DNA of 64,000 nt, from contig NZ_CP054022.1 of assembly GCF_005862305.2 (NCBI RefSeq), positions 124,001 through 188,000 on the forward strand, written 5' to 3'. The notes beneath the pieces were generated by a model. That model did not search any database, was not told where the DNA came from, and saw only the letters and a program-made list of their open reading frames with translations. This document shows, piece by piece, positions 25,904-34,657 of this stretch; within the stretch, counting starts at the first letter, position 1, and each line of letters starts with the position of its first letter. The translations under genes and the position numbers were made by a program. This DNA is from Rhizobium indicum. Its GTDB lineage: Bacteria > Pseudomonadota > Alphaproteobacteria > Rhizobiales > Rhizobiaceae.

Positions 25904-26920
25904 TTATTTCTTCAGCGCCATTCCGGCGCCCTTGCAGACGAACTTCGTCGTGAAGGCCTTGGTATAGTCGGTGTCGGTCTTGAAGACCTTGATGGCAGTC
26001 ATCTCGTCGAAGAACTTCTTGTAATGGGCGTCGGTGATGCAGCCGATGCCCTTGTCGAGGCTGTCACCGGATTCGATGATGCCGTATTCCTTCATCTTGG
26101 TGATCGAATAGGCGATCTGGCCGTCCGTTATTTCAGGATTGTCCTTCTTGATCAGCGCGTTCGCCTTGGCGTTGTCGCCGTAGAGGTAATTGTACCAGCC
26201 CTCGATCGAGGCATCGACAAAGCGCTGCACGACATCGGGCTTGCCATCGATCATCGCCTGCGTTGTCGTGATCATCGTCGAATAGGGTGAGTAGCCGTTG
26301 TCGGCGAGCAGGAAGACCTTTGGCTCGAAGCCTGCCTGCTTCTGGATCTCGTAGGGTTCGGAGGTCAGGTATCCCTGCTGGGCAGACTGCTTGTCTGCGA
26401 GGAAGGGGGCGGGACTGAAGTTATAGGGCTTGTACTGCTCGTCCTTGAAGCCTTTGAAGTTGGCTTTCATCCATTCGAAATAGGTGAGGTAGCCATCCTT
26501 GCTGAGGAACAGCGTTTTCAGCTTGGCGAGGTCCTCGAACTTGTCGACGCCGTTATCCGGATGGGCGATCAGTACTTGCGGATCCTTTTGGAAGATCGCG
26601 GCGACATCGACCAGCGGAATGCCCTGCTCGACAGCGGATATCTCTCCCTGCGGACCACCCATGTAGAAATCGAGCTTGCCGGAGATCAGCAGCGCGCTGT
26701 TTGCAGCATTCGGGCCGCCTTGGACGATGGTGACGTCGAGGCCGTATTTTGCATAGGTGCCGTCGGCGACGGCTTGGTAGAAGCCGCCATGTTCCGCTTG
26801 GGAAAGCCAGTTCGTCCCGTAGCTCACCTTGTCGAGGGCAAGCGCCGGCGAGGCGGCGGCAAGCATCGAGGCGAGGCCGAGGCAGCTCAGGAATTGCGTC
26901 TTCGTCTGTGCTTTCAACAT
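25904..26920 (-). CDS. NMT1/THI5-like periplasmic substrate-binding protein of the ABC importer
   Basis: The 338-residue protein has a signal peptide ending near ALALDK, then the SsuA/THI5-like fold (VSYGTNWLSQAEHGGFYQAVADGTYAKYGLDVTIVQGGPNAANSALLISGKLDFYMGG). Close fold relatives bind nitrate, taurine, hydroxymethylpyrimidine or other small heterocycles. GGGGA lies upstream of the ATG at 26920. It opens the operon and is divergent from a LysR regulator. Ligand unknown; the deaminase downstream makes a pyrimidine-like or amide ligand attractive. Confidence 0.88.
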   Translation of the reverse strand: MLKAQTKTQFLSCLGLASMLAAASPALALDKVSYGTNWLSQAEHGGFYQAVADGTYAKYGLDVTIVQGGPNAANSALLISGKLDFYMGGPQGEISAVEQGIPLVDVAAIFQKDPQVLIAHPDNGVDKFEDLAKLKTLFLSKDGYLTYFEWMKANFKGFKDEQYKPYNFSPAPFLADKQSAQQGYLTSEPYEIQKQAGFEPKVFLLADNGYSPYSTMITTTQAMIDGKPDVVQRFVDASIEGWYNYLYGDNAKANALIKKDNPEITDGQIAYSITKMKEYGIIESGDSLDKGIGCITDAHYKKFFDEMTAIKVFKTDTDYTKAFTTKFVCKGAGMALKK

Positions 26921-27065
26921 GGTCGGCAGTTCCCCTTTTTGACCGAGGGAGACCTTGCTCGGCCTCCTTTTGAGGGAATTTGAGCCATTGCCATGCGCTT
27001 TGAAAAGCATCAAAATTCGTGCGCATTGATGCCTTTTCGGCATCTGTCGGAAAGCTGAAGATAAT

Positions 27066-27082
27066 TTGTGCGCCCTGCGCAA
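27066..27082. promoter_or_regulatory. Putative LysR-type operator between the ABC operon and its LysR gene
   Basis: An imperfect dyad TTGTGC-N5-GCGCAA, embedded in longer AATTT/AAATT arms, lies 22 bp before the LysR start. It has the T-N11-A shape expected of a LysR recognition site and would allow autoregulation plus control of the divergent operon. A related AATTCGTGCGCA string occurs about 50 bp away (27015-27026). Confidence 0.5.
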
Positions 27083-27103
27083 AATTTATGCATCGGAGAG
27101 ACC

Positions 27104-28093
27104 ATGCTGCACTCCAGACGCCTTCTCTACATCAACGAGATTGCTCGTTGCGGTTCGATCCGCAAGGCGGCCGCGCGCCTCAATGTGGCGTCGTCGGCAG
27201 TCAACAGGCAGATTTTGGCGCTGGAGGAGGAGATCGGAGCGCCGCTTTTCGAACGGCTCCCGCGTGGCCTGCGGCTGACGGCTGCCGGCGAACTCTGCAT
27301 CGAGCATATCCGGGACGTGCTGAAGAATTACGAGCGCCTGGAAGGGCGCATCCGCAGCCTCAAGATGCAGCAGGCAGGCAAGGTGCGCATGGTGACGACC
27401 GTTGGGCTTGCCGCCGGGCCGCTGCCCGAAATCATCGCGCGCTTTCTTTCAGAGCATCCGCGCGTCTTCGTCCAACTGCGCAACGACACCGGCGGCACGA
27501 CGGCCAGCCCCGTTGTATCAGGCGAGGTGGATATCGGTCTCGGGTTCAACATCCCCGCCACGCCTGGCATCCGCACGCTCGGAAATTTCGATATCCCGAT
27601 CGGTGTCGTGCTGCCGCCAGGGCATCACCTGATCGGCCCCGGGCCAATCAACCTGGCCGATGTCACCCAGGAAAAACTGGTTCTGGCGCAGCCGGGCACC
27701 AGCCTGCGCGAGGTGATCAACCTTGCTTTTGCGCGCCTGCCAATCTCGGTCGAGCCGGTGCTGGAAACCAATGCATCGGAGATGCTGAAGCAGCTGGTCA
27801 AATGCGGCACGGGGCTGACGCTGCTCAATCCGCTCGATGTCATCACCGAATGCCGGCGCGGTGAACTCGTTTTCCGCCCGATCGCCGAGCCGCATACGCG
27901 TTATCAGCAGATGAAGCTGTTTGCCCGTGCCCGCGCGCCCCTCGACGCAGCGACCAGCCTTTTCGTCGAATATCTTCTCGCCGAACTGCTCGGCCTGGTG
28001 CAGGAATTGCAGGCCAAGGGTCATATCCCACCGGATGTGAAACCCGCGGCTGAACCTATTTCACATAGAGATTCGAAAGCGGATAGGCCTTGA
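27104..28093 (+). CDS. LysR-family transcriptional regulator
   Basis: The 329-residue protein has an N-terminal winged helix (LLYINEIARCGSIRKAAARLNVASSAVNRQILALEEEIGAPLFERLPRGLRLTAAGE) and a LysR substrate-binding domain. GGAGAG precedes the ATG at 27104. It is divergent from the ABC/amidohydrolase operon and most likely controls it in response to the imported compound or a metabolite. Its 3' end overlaps the convergent creatininase-family gene by 38 bp. Confidence 0.9.
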   Translation: MLHSRRLLYINEIARCGSIRKAAARLNVASSAVNRQILALEEEIGAPLFERLPRGLRLTAAGELCIEHIRDVLKNYERLEGRIRSLKMQQAGKVRMVTTVGLAAGPLPEIIARFLSEHPRVFVQLRNDTGGTTASPVVSGEVDIGLGFNIPATPGIRTLGNFDIPIGVVLPPGHHLIGPGPINLADVTQEKLVLAQPGTSLREVINLAFARLPISVEPVLETNASEMLKQLVKCGTGLTLLNPLDVITECRRGELVFRPIAEPHTRYQQMKLFARARAPLDAATSLFVEYLLAELLGLVQELQAKGHIPPDVKPAAEPISHRDSKADRP

Positions 28094-28853
28094 GATCCCG
28101 GAGCAGCTCGACAAACCCCTTGACCTGATGGCTGCAGATCGCCTCGCCCTTTTCGGCCGTGGCGATCGAGGCATCGCCGACCACGCCGAGGGGATTGAGG
28201 TCATGCGCGATCCAGGCCAGCGAATGCGGTGGTAGAGGCTGAAGATATTTGGATTGCTGCCGCATCCCTTCGGCCTTCGAGGCAAAGTTCTGCGCCTTGT
28301 CCATGCGCACCAGCTCGGGGCGGAAATGCAGCATCAACGACGTCTCGACATCGCCGCCGTGGATGCCGTATCTGCTCTCATGATCGCTGACCATGCCTTC
28401 CGGATGACCGAAACGGCCCCATTGCGTGGAGACCACCGCCATTTGATGGCGCACGCGCAGTTCGCGCGCGACGATGCTCATGATGTCGACATTGCCGCCG
28501 TGGGAATTGACGATCACCATCTTCCGCAGCCCGGCTTCGGCAACCTTGGCACCAATCGCCGTCCAGACGGGGATGAGCAGCTCTGCACTGAGCGACAGCG
28601 TGCCGGGGCCGTGGATGTGTTCGTTGGCCTTGCCGATCTCCTGTGTCGGAAGGACCAGGATGTCCAGATCCTCCGGCCGCTGCCTCTTCAGCTCCGCCAG
28701 CATGCCGGTCGCGATGGCGACATCCGTTGCGATCGGCAGATGCGGGCCGTGCTGTTCCGTCGAGGCGATGGGCAGAACGGCAATCGTGGTCTCGGGAGAG
28801 AGGTCGGCAAAATCATATGTATTGAGCTCGTTCCAGTAAAACGGCGTGGGCAT
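28056..28853 (-). CDS. Creatininase-family amidohydrolase
   Basis: The 265-residue protein has family metal-binding motifs: PIASTEQHGPHLPIATDV (Glu and His ligands plus a following Asp), VNSHGGN, and GIHGGDVETS. Known members hydrolyse creatinine, deformylate a riboflavin/F420 precursor, or process the mycofactocin peptide (MftE). The enzyme likely opens or cleaves an amide in the pathway served by the neighbouring ABC importer and deaminase. GGGAT lies 7 bases before the ATG at 28853. Confidence 0.85.
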   Translation of the reverse strand: MPTPFYWNELNTYDFADLSPETTIAVLPIASTEQHGPHLPIATDVAIATGMLAELKRQRPEDLDILVLPTQEIGKANEHIHGPGTLSLSAELLIPVWTAIGAKVAEAGLRKMVIVNSHGGNVDIMSIVARELRVRHQMAVVSTQWGRFGHPEGMVSDHESRYGIHGGDVETSLMLHFRPELVRMDKAQNFASKAEGMRQQSKYLQPLPPHSLAWIAHDLNPLGVVGDASIATAEKGEAICSHQVKGFVELLRDLKAYPLSNLYVK

Positions 28854-29168
28854 GCGGTCATCCCTTTTCGTCACCTGCTTCGATAGGGAGTAGGGAATAA
28901 AGATAAGCCGGAAAAGCATCATTTTTTGCGCATGGCGCTGCTTTTTTTCGCGCGCATCGGCGGGTGTTACTCCGCCGGCGCTTCCGCATCCAAGCCAACT
29001 TCATTGAAGATGTGGTTCGCGGCATCTTATGACCGCGGCTCGGGGAATTCATGAGCCAGATCGATAACCGTATGCAACGGAAAGGGCCTAATCAGAAGGC
29101 GGAGTTGCACTACCTCAGCAGACGGCGTTGACGCGCGCCTATGTCCAACGAGCAAAGTGGAACAGTTC
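28854..29168. other. Intergenic region between the creatininase-family and aldehyde oxidoreductase genes
   Basis: No intact gene. A minus-strand open stretch ending in TAA at 28967-28969 encodes AANHIFNEVGLDAEAPAE, which looks like the C-terminus of a lost protein but matches no family I can name. The region must hold promoters for the two divergent genes; none could be assigned with confidence. Confidence 0.4.
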
Positions 29169-29804
29169 ATGCCAAGCCGGATACAACTGGAACTTTCCCG
29201 CCGAGATCTACTTATCTCGTCGGCCGCAACGATTGCGGTCACCGGAGCCGTGGCGCCCGCGGCGGCACAGTCCCCAGGAAATGACATGGCCTATACATCG
29301 AAAGTTTCTTTCGCGGTTAACGGCGAGAACCGCGATCTGGAGGTCGACAATAGAACGTCGCTGCTCGACGCACTGCGCGAGCACCTGCATCTCACAGGTA
29401 CGAAGAAGGGATGCGACCACGGCCAATGCGGCGCATGCACCGTCATAGTCGACGGCCACCGCATCAACTCCTGCCTGACACTGGCGGTCATGCACGAAGG
29501 CGATCAAATCACCACGATCGAGGGCCTCGGCCAGCCTGAAAACCTTCATCCGATGCAGGCGGCCTTCGTCAAGCATGACGGCTTCCAGTGCGGCTACTGC
29601 ACGCCGGGACAGATTTGTTCCTCCGTGGCGGTGCTCGAGGAGATCAAGGCGAACATACCGAGCCACGTCACCGGCGATCTTACGGCTGAGGCGGCTGTCA
29701 CTGCGGCCGAGATCCGCGAACGCATGAGCGGCAATATCTGTCGATGCGGCGCCTATTCCAACATTATCGATGCCATTGCGGAAGTCGCGGGGATTAAAGC
29801 ATGA
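29169..29804 (+). CDS. paoA: Periplasmic aldehyde oxidoreductase, 2Fe-2S subunit (PaoA/YagT-like)
   Basis: The 211-residue protein starts with a Tat signal (SRRDLLIS, then a hydrophobic stretch to AAAQS), followed by a plant-type 2Fe-2S domain ([12 protein letters not shown]) and a second 2Fe-2S domain ([11 protein letters not shown] and CRCGAY). It passes electrons from the molybdenum site to FAD. The start at 29169 gives a compact Tat signal; a GTG at 29157 is an alternative. Its stop overlaps the paoB start (ATGA). The whole set matches E. coli PaoABC, which oxidises aromatic aldehydes in the periplasm. Confidence 0.9.
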   Translation: MPSRIQLELSRRDLLISSAATIAVTGAVAPAAAQSPGNDMAYTSKVSFAVNGENRDLEVDNRTSLLDALREHLHLTGTKKGCDHGQCGACTVIVDGHRINSCLTLAVMHEGDQITTIEGLGQPENLHPMQAAFVKHDGFQCGYCTPGQICSSVAVLEEIKANIPSHVTGDLTAEAAVTAAEIRERMSGNICRCGAYSNIIDAIAEVAGIKA

Positions 29805-30751
29805 GAGCCTTCACCTACGAACGCGCCTTGTCCGTCGAGGCCGCGGCAAAGGCCGCCGCCTCCAATCCTGAAACCAAGTTCATCGCCGGCGGCACCAATC
29901 TCCTCGACCTGATGAAGCTCGAGATCGAGACGCCGGCGCATCTGATCGACGTCAACGGTCTCGGCCTCGACAAGATCGAGCCCACGCCGGAGGGCGGGCT
30001 GCGCATCGGCGCTTTGGTCCGCAACACCGCTCTTGCAGCTCACGAAACTGTTCGCCGCGACTACGGCCTGCTTTCCAGGGCGCTTGTCGCGGGCGCCTCC
30101 GGGCAACTGCGCAACAAGGCGACGACGGCCGGAAACCTCCTGCAGCGCACGCGCTGTCCCTATTTCTATGACCCGAACCAGCCGTGTAACAAGCGGCAGC
30201 CTGGCAGCGGCTGTTCCGCCATCGGCGGCTTCAGCCGCCAGCATGCCGTCGTCGGCACCAGCGAAGCTTGCATCGCCACGCATCCGAGTGACATGGCGAT
30301 CGCTATGCGGGCGCTCGATGCTGTTGTGGAAACGGTCAAGGCCGACGGAAGTCGCCGCGCGATTGCGATCGCCGACTTTCATCGGTTGCCCGGCGACACG
30401 CCTGATATCGAAACAGTTCTTGAGCGCGGCGAGTTCATCACGGCGGTCCTGCTGCCGCCCCCGATCGGCGGCAAGCACATCTATCGCAAGGTGCGAGACC
30501 GCGCCTCCTATGCCTTTGCGCTGGTCTCGGTCGGAGCCGTGATCCAGCCGGACGGCACAGGACGGGTCGCAGTCGGCGGCGTCGCCCACAAACCGTGGCG
30601 CATCGAGGCAGCCGAAGCCGAGCTGCCGAAAGGCGCGCGGGCGGTGGCAGGCGTGCTTCTTGCCGGCGCCCGCCCGACCGAACAGAACCGTTTCAAGGTG
30701 GACCTGCTCGAGCGCACGCTCGGCGCGGTCATTGCTGAAGCAAGGGGTTGA
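29801..30751 (+). CDS. paoB: Aldehyde oxidoreductase, FAD-binding subunit (PaoB/YagS-like)
   Basis: The 316-residue subunit has an FAD-binding fold typical of the medium subunit of xanthine-dehydrogenase-family enzymes ([29 protein letters not shown]). A cysteine-rich insertion (C119, C129, C138, with C157 after it) matches the extra [4Fe-4S] site that distinguishes PaoB from ordinary xanthine dehydrogenase subunits. It lacks a signal peptide and is presumably exported with PaoA. Confidence 0.9.
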   Translation: MRAFTYERALSVEAAAKAAASNPETKFIAGGTNLLDLMKLEIETPAHLIDVNGLGLDKIEPTPEGGLRIGALVRNTALAAHETVRRDYGLLSRALVAGASGQLRNKATTAGNLLQRTRCPYFYDPNQPCNKRQPGSGCSAIGGFSRQHAVVGTSEACIATHPSDMAIAMRALDAVVETVKADGSRRAIAIADFHRLPGDTPDIETVLERGEFITAVLLPPPIGGKHIYRKVRDRASYAFALVSVGAVIQPDGTGRVAVGGVAHKPWRIEAAEAELPKGARAVAGVLLAGARPTEQNRFKVDLLERTLGAVIAEARG

Positions 30752-30754
30752 GCC

Positions 30755-32953
30755 ATGCAGTTCGATACGCCAGCAACAACCAACCCGATCGACAATCTGA
30801 AGGTCGTCGGCCAGCCGATCCACCGCATCGATGGTCAGCTCAAGACGACCGGCCGGGCGATGTACGCCTATGAGTGGCACGATCCGAATTTGTCCTACGC
30901 CTACGGCTATCCCGTCGGTGCGGCCATCGCCAAGGGCCGCATCACGTCCATGGACGTTTCCGCCGCCAAAAAGGCTCCGGGTGTGCTTGCCGTGGTGACG
31001 ACGCTCGACATCGGCGAGCGGAAGAAGGGCAGGTTCAACACCGCCAAGCTTTTCGGCGGCGACGAGGTTCAGCACTATCACCAGGCAATCGCGGTCGTCG
31101 TCGCCGAGACCTTCGAGCAGGCACGCGCCGCAGCCTCCCTGGTCAAGGTCGACTATGCCGAAGAAAAGGGTGTGTTCGATCTCGGCAAGGCAAAGGATTC
31201 AGCCGTCAAGCCGGATGAATCGCAGCAGCCCGATACCGCGGTCGGCGACTTCGAGGCTGCCTTCAGGTCAGCTCCCGTCACTGTTGACGCATCTTATACG
31301 ACGCCCGACCAGTCGCATGCGATGATGGAGCCGCACGCATCGATCGCGGCCTGGAACGGCGACGAGGTGACCGTCTGGACCTCCAGCCAGATGATCGACT
31401 GGTGGCGCTCCGACCTTGCAACGACGCTCGACATCGACAAGGAGAAGATCCACCTCATGTCGCCGTTCATCGGCGGCGGCTTCGGCGGTAAGCTATTTCT
31501 GCGGGCCGACGCCGTGCTGGCCGTTGTCGGGGCCCGAGCGGTCAAGCGGCCCGTCAAGGTCGCCTTGCCCCGACCCCTCCTGATAAACAACACCACCCAC
31601 CGGCCGGCGACGATCCAGCGGATCCGCATTGGAACCGAGCGTGACGGCAAGATAACCGCCATTGCCCACGAAAGCTGGTCTGGCGACCTTCCGGGCGGCG
31701 GACTGGAGACCGCCGTCAACCAGACGCGGCTCCTCTATGCGGGTGCAAACCGGATGACCGCGATGCGGCTGGCGACGCTCAACCTCCCGGAGGGCAATGC
31801 CATGCGCGCTCCGGGCGAAGCCCCCGGACTGATGGCGCTCGAAATCGCCATCGACGAGATTGCCGAAAAAGTTGGGATCGATCCTGTGCAGTTTCGGATC
31901 GTCAACGACACGCAGGTCGATCCGGAAAAGCCGCAGCGGCCTTTTTCCCAGCGCAATCTCATCGGTTGCCTCACGCTCGGTGCGGAGCGGTTTGGCTGGA
32001 GTAACCGGGGGAAACCCGGTTCCAGGCGTGACGGCAACTGGCTGGTCGGCATGGGCGTTGCCGCCGCCTTTCGCAACAACCTCGTCCTTCCCTCCGGAGC
32101 AAGGGTAAAGCTCGACCGGGAAGGCGTCGTGACTGTGGAAACCGACATGACCGACATCGGGACCGGCAGCTACACGATCATCGCCCAGACCGCCGCCGAG
32201 ATGATGGGGGTCACGATCGACAAGGTCGCCGTCCAACTAGGCGACTCGCGTTTTCCGGTTTCGGCGGGTTCCGGCGGACAGTTCGGTGCCAACTCTTCGA
32301 CATCCGGCGTCTACGCAGCCTGTGTCAAGCTGCGTGAGGCCATAGCCAAGAAGCTCGGCTTCAACTCCGAAGACGTTATCTTCGAGAATGGCGCGGTCCG
32401 CTCGGGCAATCGTTCGGTGCCTCTTGCCGAGGCCGCCGGTCCGAATGGTCTTGTCGGCGAGGATACGATCAAGTGGGGCGAGCTTACCGAGACGCATCAG
32501 CAATCGACATTCGGCGCGCACTTCGTGGAGGTCGCTGTCGACATCGCCACGGGAGAAAGCCGCATTCGCAGGATGCTCGCAGTCTGCGCGGCAGGTCGGA
32601 TCCTCAACCCGATCACGGCCCGCAGCCAGGTCATCGGCGCGATGACGATGGGGGCCGGCGGCGCGCTGTCCGAGGAATTGGCGGTCGACACCCGCCGCGG
32701 CTTCTTCGTCAACCACGATCTCGCCAGCTACGAAGTGGCGGTGCATGCCGACATTCCGCACCAGGAGGTGATCTTCATGGACGAGACCGATCCGATGTCG
32801 TCGCCGATGAAAGCCAAGGGCGTCGGCGAGCTCGGCCTTTGCGGCGTCGCCGCCGCGATTGCCAACGCCGTCTACAACGCAACCGGCGTCAGGGTTCGGC
32901 ACTATCCGCTGACCCTTGACAAACTGATCGGCGGTTTGCCGGACGTGGCCTGA
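30755..32953 (+). CDS. paoC: Aldehyde oxidoreductase, molybdenum-binding subunit (PaoC/YagR-like)
   Basis: The 732-residue catalytic subunit of the xanthine oxidase family has IGGGFGGKLFLRADAV, the NAMRAPGEAPGLMALE motif, GSGGQFGANSS and the catalytic glutamate in KGVGELGLCG near the C-terminus. It binds the molybdopterin cytosine dinucleotide cofactor and hydroxylates aldehydes to acids. The length matches PaoC. It follows paoB by 3 bp and precedes its own chaperone and the MocA cytidylyltransferase. Confidence 0.92.
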   Translation: MQFDTPATTNPIDNLKVVGQPIHRIDGQLKTTGRAMYAYEWHDPNLSYAYGYPVGAAIAKGRITSMDVSAAKKAPGVLAVVTTLDIGERKKGRFNTAKLFGGDEVQHYHQAIAVVVAETFEQARAAASLVKVDYAEEKGVFDLGKAKDSAVKPDESQQPDTAVGDFEAAFRSAPVTVDASYTTPDQSHAMMEPHASIAAWNGDEVTVWTSSQMIDWWRSDLATTLDIDKEKIHLMSPFIGGGFGGKLFLRADAVLAVVGARAVKRPVKVALPRPLLINNTTHRPATIQRIRIGTERDGKITAIAHESWSGDLPGGGLETAVNQTRLLYAGANRMTAMRLATLNLPEGNAMRAPGEAPGLMALEIAIDEIAEKVGIDPVQFRIVNDTQVDPEKPQRPFSQRNLIGCLTLGAERFGWSNRGKPGSRRDGNWLVGMGVAAAFRNNLVLPSGARVKLDREGVVTVETDMTDIGTGSYTIIAQTAAEMMGVTIDKVAVQLGDSRFPVSAGSGGQFGANSSTSGVYAACVKLREAIAKKLGFNSEDVIFENGAVRSGNRSVPLAEAAGPNGLVGEDTIKWGELTETHQQSTFGAHFVEVAVDIATGESRIRRMLAVCAAGRILNPITARSQVIGAMTMGAGGALSEELAVDTRRGFFVNHDLASYEVAVHADIPHQEVIFMDETDPMSSPMKAKGVGELGLCGVAAAIANAVYNATGVRVRHYPLTLDKLIGGLPDVA

Positions 32954-33009
32954 TTGTTTTGGCGGCGGTCTCGAAACCGGACCGCCGTCGCTTTCCTGTA
33001 GGATTTCCA

Positions 33010-33930
33010 ATGGATCAGACACTTGCGCCCATCACGGCGCCCATTCCCGTCAGGGCCTCGTCCACCGACGATCCTGCGGAACTGCTTCGCTTCGCGATAG
33101 ACGCCCATGGTCTTGGCGCGGCGGCACTTGCCACCCTCGTCGAAATCCGGGGCGGGGCCGCGCGCGCGCTTGGCGCTCATATGGCGGTTGCCGCAGACGG
33201 GCGGTTCTGCGGGTATGTCTCCGGCGGATGCGTCGAGGCCGCCGTCGCTTCCGAAGCGCTGCTGGCAATGGCGGAAGGACGGGACCGCACGGTCAAGTTC
33301 GGCGACGGCTCTCCCTTCTTCGACATTGTCCTTCCCTGCGGCGGCGGAATCTCCGTCGCAATCCACGTCCTGAAAGATGTCGGAGCTTTGCGGCATGTTC
33401 TGGAACTTCTCGAATGGCGGCAGGCAGCCGGCCTTGCATATTCGCCGGAGCGGCAGACGCTCGAACCGGTAGAACCACCGCCACGGGCGTGCTGGCTCGA
33501 GCGAGATTTTCTGAGCGTCTACCGTCCCCGCACCCGCGTCGTCCTTTCCGGGCAGACGATCGAAGCGCAGGCCGTCGCACGACTGGCCGAGGCTTCGGGC
33601 TATGACGTGATCATCAATGGGCACGACGAGGATGCCGCCGACACTATCGATCCCTTCACAGCCGTCGTGCTCCTGCATCATGACCTCGACGCCGAAGCCG
33701 CTATTCTCGAGACCGCGCTTATGTCGCCCGGGTTCTACATCGGCGCGCTCGGCAGCACCCGGACGCATCGTCGACGTGTCGAGCGGTTGACAGTCATGGG
33801 TTTCAGACGCGACGACATCGGTCGTATCAAGGCGCCCATCGGGATGTTCGGCCCGACGCGGGATGCGACCTCGCTCGCCCTGTCGGTTCTGGCTGATATC
33901 GCCGCGGCAAGACTGGTGGCCTATGCGTAA
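33010..33930 (+). CDS. XdhC/PaoD-like molybdenum-cofactor insertion chaperone
   Basis: The 306-residue protein has the XdhC/CoxI N-terminal domain (GAHMAVAADGRFCGYVSGGCVEAAV) and a C-terminal Rossmann-type domain (ALGSTRTHRRRVERLTVMGF, IKAPIGMFGPTRDATSLALSVLADIAAARL). These proteins bind, mature and insert the cofactor into their partner enzyme, here PaoC. The start at 33010 has GGA seven bases upstream. Its end overlaps the mocA-like gene by 8 bp. Confidence 0.88.
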   Translation: MDQTLAPITAPIPVRASSTDDPAELLRFAIDAHGLGAAALATLVEIRGGAARALGAHMAVAADGRFCGYVSGGCVEAAVASEALLAMAEGRDRTVKFGDGSPFFDIVLPCGGGISVAIHVLKDVGALRHVLELLEWRQAAGLAYSPERQTLEPVEPPPRACWLERDFLSVYRPRTRVVLSGQTIEAQAVARLAEASGYDVIINGHDEDAADTIDPFTAVVLLHHDLDAEAAILETALMSPGFYIGALGSTRTHRRRVERLTVMGFRRDDIGRIKAPIGMFGPTRDATSLALSVLADIAAARLVAYA

Positions 33931-34534
33931 GGCGTCAGTCGCGATCGTCATTCTCGCTGCCGGCAAGGCAAGCCGGATGGGTGAGGGTGGGAAGCACAAG
34001 CTGCTGGCCGAGTTCGACGGCGTACCGCTCGTGCGGCGGTCAGCATTGACCGCGCTCGGTGCGGATGCAGCGTCCGTTATTGTCGTCACGGGCCATCGCA
34101 GGAGCGAGATCGAGGCCGCGCTCGATGGGCTTACTCTGACTTTCATCGATAATCCCGATTACGCCAGCGGCATGGCGAGCTCGCTCATCGCAGGATTCTC
34201 ATCGATGGACGCTGACAGCGCCGACGGCATTCTCGTCATGCTCGCCGATATGCCCGGCATTTCCACGACGCATCTCGATGCCCTGATTTCCGCATTTCGC
34301 AACGTGGACGGCAAGGCCGTCGTGCGCGCCGTCTCACGCGGCAAGCCCGGCAATCCCGTTATCCTGCCACGTTCTCTCAATCACGCAGTCCTCAGACTTA
34401 AAGGCGATGTCGGCGCGCGCGATATCATTGCGACGTCAGGCCTGCCCGTGGTCGATGTGGATGTTGGCGACGCGGCCTTGCTCGACGTCGACACGCCGGA
34501 CGAGGTATTGGCAGCCGGTGGCGCATTGAACTGA
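33923..34534 (+). CDS. MocA-like molybdenum cofactor cytidylyltransferase
   Basis: The 203-residue protein has the nucleotidyltransferase motif LAAGKASRMGEGGKHKLL and MLADMPGIS. MocA-type enzymes attach CMP to molybdopterin to form the dinucleotide that PaoC-family enzymes need. Overlap with the XdhC gene shows it belongs to the pao operon, which is thus self-sufficient for this last cofactor step. Confidence 0.88.
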   Translation: MRKASVAIVILAAGKASRMGEGGKHKLLAEFDGVPLVRRSALTALGADAASVIVVTGHRRSEIEAALDGLTLTFIDNPDYASGMASSLIAGFSSMDADSADGILVMLADMPGISTTHLDALISAFRNVDGKAVVRAVSRGKPGNPVILPRSLNHAVLRLKGDVGARDIIATSGLPVVDVDVGDAALLDVDTPDEVLAAGGALN

Positions 34535-34657
34535 CCCGCGGAAAATACCGGGAGATGAGGATGATCTGATGAAACGGTTCGAGCTGGATTCTCCGCGGCT
34601 TTGAATTCGCCACTCTCAGCCGCGGATATGCCAAACCGTCATTCTGCAGCCGATGTA

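Noticed and set aside
29753..31081. 442-codon minus-strand frame over paoB and paoC
   Set aside because: Shadow of two well-supported genes; no family resemblance.
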